From assembly GCA_024305405.1 (NCBI GenBank), contig JAKNDB010000018.1, positions 248,001-312,000 on the forward strand: 64,000 bases of DNA. Direction: 5' to 3'. The notes beneath the pieces were generated by a model. It was not told where the DNA came from. It made no database searches and saw only the letters and a program-made list of their open reading frames with translations. Position 1 is the first letter of the stretch. Each line of letters starts with the position of its first letter. The translations under genes and the position numbers were made by a program. Of this stretch, positions 63,801-64,000 are shown one piece after another. Origin of the DNA: Dirofilaria immitis. Its lineage: Eukaryota > Nematoda > Chromadorea > Rhabditida > Onchocercidae.

Positions 63801-64000
63801 CTGCAAATAACAATTTAATAATTATATAAACATTACTTATATTTTGTTGAATTTTATTCCATCATATCATCATCCTTTTGTCATTCGATGTTGATGCATC
63901 GACAAATATCGGATATGAAAATCATCTTTTTCATCAGCTAAATTACTCGTTCAATTACAAATAGATTGAACTATGAGAAAATAATGATAAAATTGCATTC
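63801..64000. other. Kinase intron running to the window edge
   Basis: The acceptor TTTGCAG (minus strand) ends at 63801. The 200 bases beyond show no initiator exon with a usable donor, so the kinase start lies outside the window. Confidence 0.5.

Noticed and set aside
1..64000. CRISPR array, bacterial endosymbiont insertion, virus or autonomous transposon
   Set aside because: No regularly spaced repeats with unique spacers, no bacterial-style operon or GC/codon pattern, and no reverse transcriptase, integrase or transposase reading was recognised on either strand.

Overview
The window reads as nuclear DNA of a parasitic nematode, most likely a spirurid or filarial worm. It is very AT-rich, its genes are split into many short exons with GT-AG introns ending in TTTCAG/TTTTAG-type acceptors, splice acceptors sit a few bases upstream of start codons (as in spliced-leader trans-splicing), and it carries a nematode-type DB-module secreted protein, an innexin and a worm-type CK1/TTBK-like kinase. 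The lineage below nematode is inferred.

Layout: (1) 1-2.2 kb: non-coding, with a truncated piece of 28S rRNA on the minus strand. (2) 2.78-4.57 kb (-): a six-exon, 230-residue protein that I could not identify. (3) 4.6-9.65 kb: gene-poor, with decayed repeats. (4) 9.66-10.37 kb (-): NDUFA2, a respiratory complex I accessory subunit. (5) 11.3-23.6 kb (+): a 31-exon gene of about 1,550 residues. Its C-terminal third matches the alpha/beta-hydrolase-like core of KANSL3 (NSL histone acetyltransferase complex). (6) 26.2-28.5 kb (+): a secreted cysteine-rich DB-module protein. (7) 32.2-50.6 kb (+): an innexin gap-junction protein whose first coding exon appears to lie 11 kb upstream of the second; a fold-back element and two tandem arrays sit in that intron. 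(8) 52.0-59.0 kb (-): ZC3H14/SUT-2/Nab2-type poly(A)-binding protein with five CCCH fingers, tail-to-tail with the innexin. (9) 60.7-63.8 kb (-): a CK1-superfamily, TTBK-like kinase, cut at its 5' end by the window edge.

The genes form no obvious pathway or operon; they are ordinary eukaryotic neighbours (respiration, chromatin, mRNA tail binding, gap junctions, signalling, secretion). I see no CRISPR array, bacterial operon, virus or integrated prophage.

The main cross-cutting observation concerns data quality. In four otherwise well-conserved genes I count 16 places where the reading frame breaks by one base inside an exon, nearly all at a homopolymer, and 15 of the 16 look like a missing base. 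Splice phases of all flanking exons agree with one restored base at each place, so these are probably long-read consensus errors rather than pseudogenes. Simple ORF calls therefore give a poor picture of this window.
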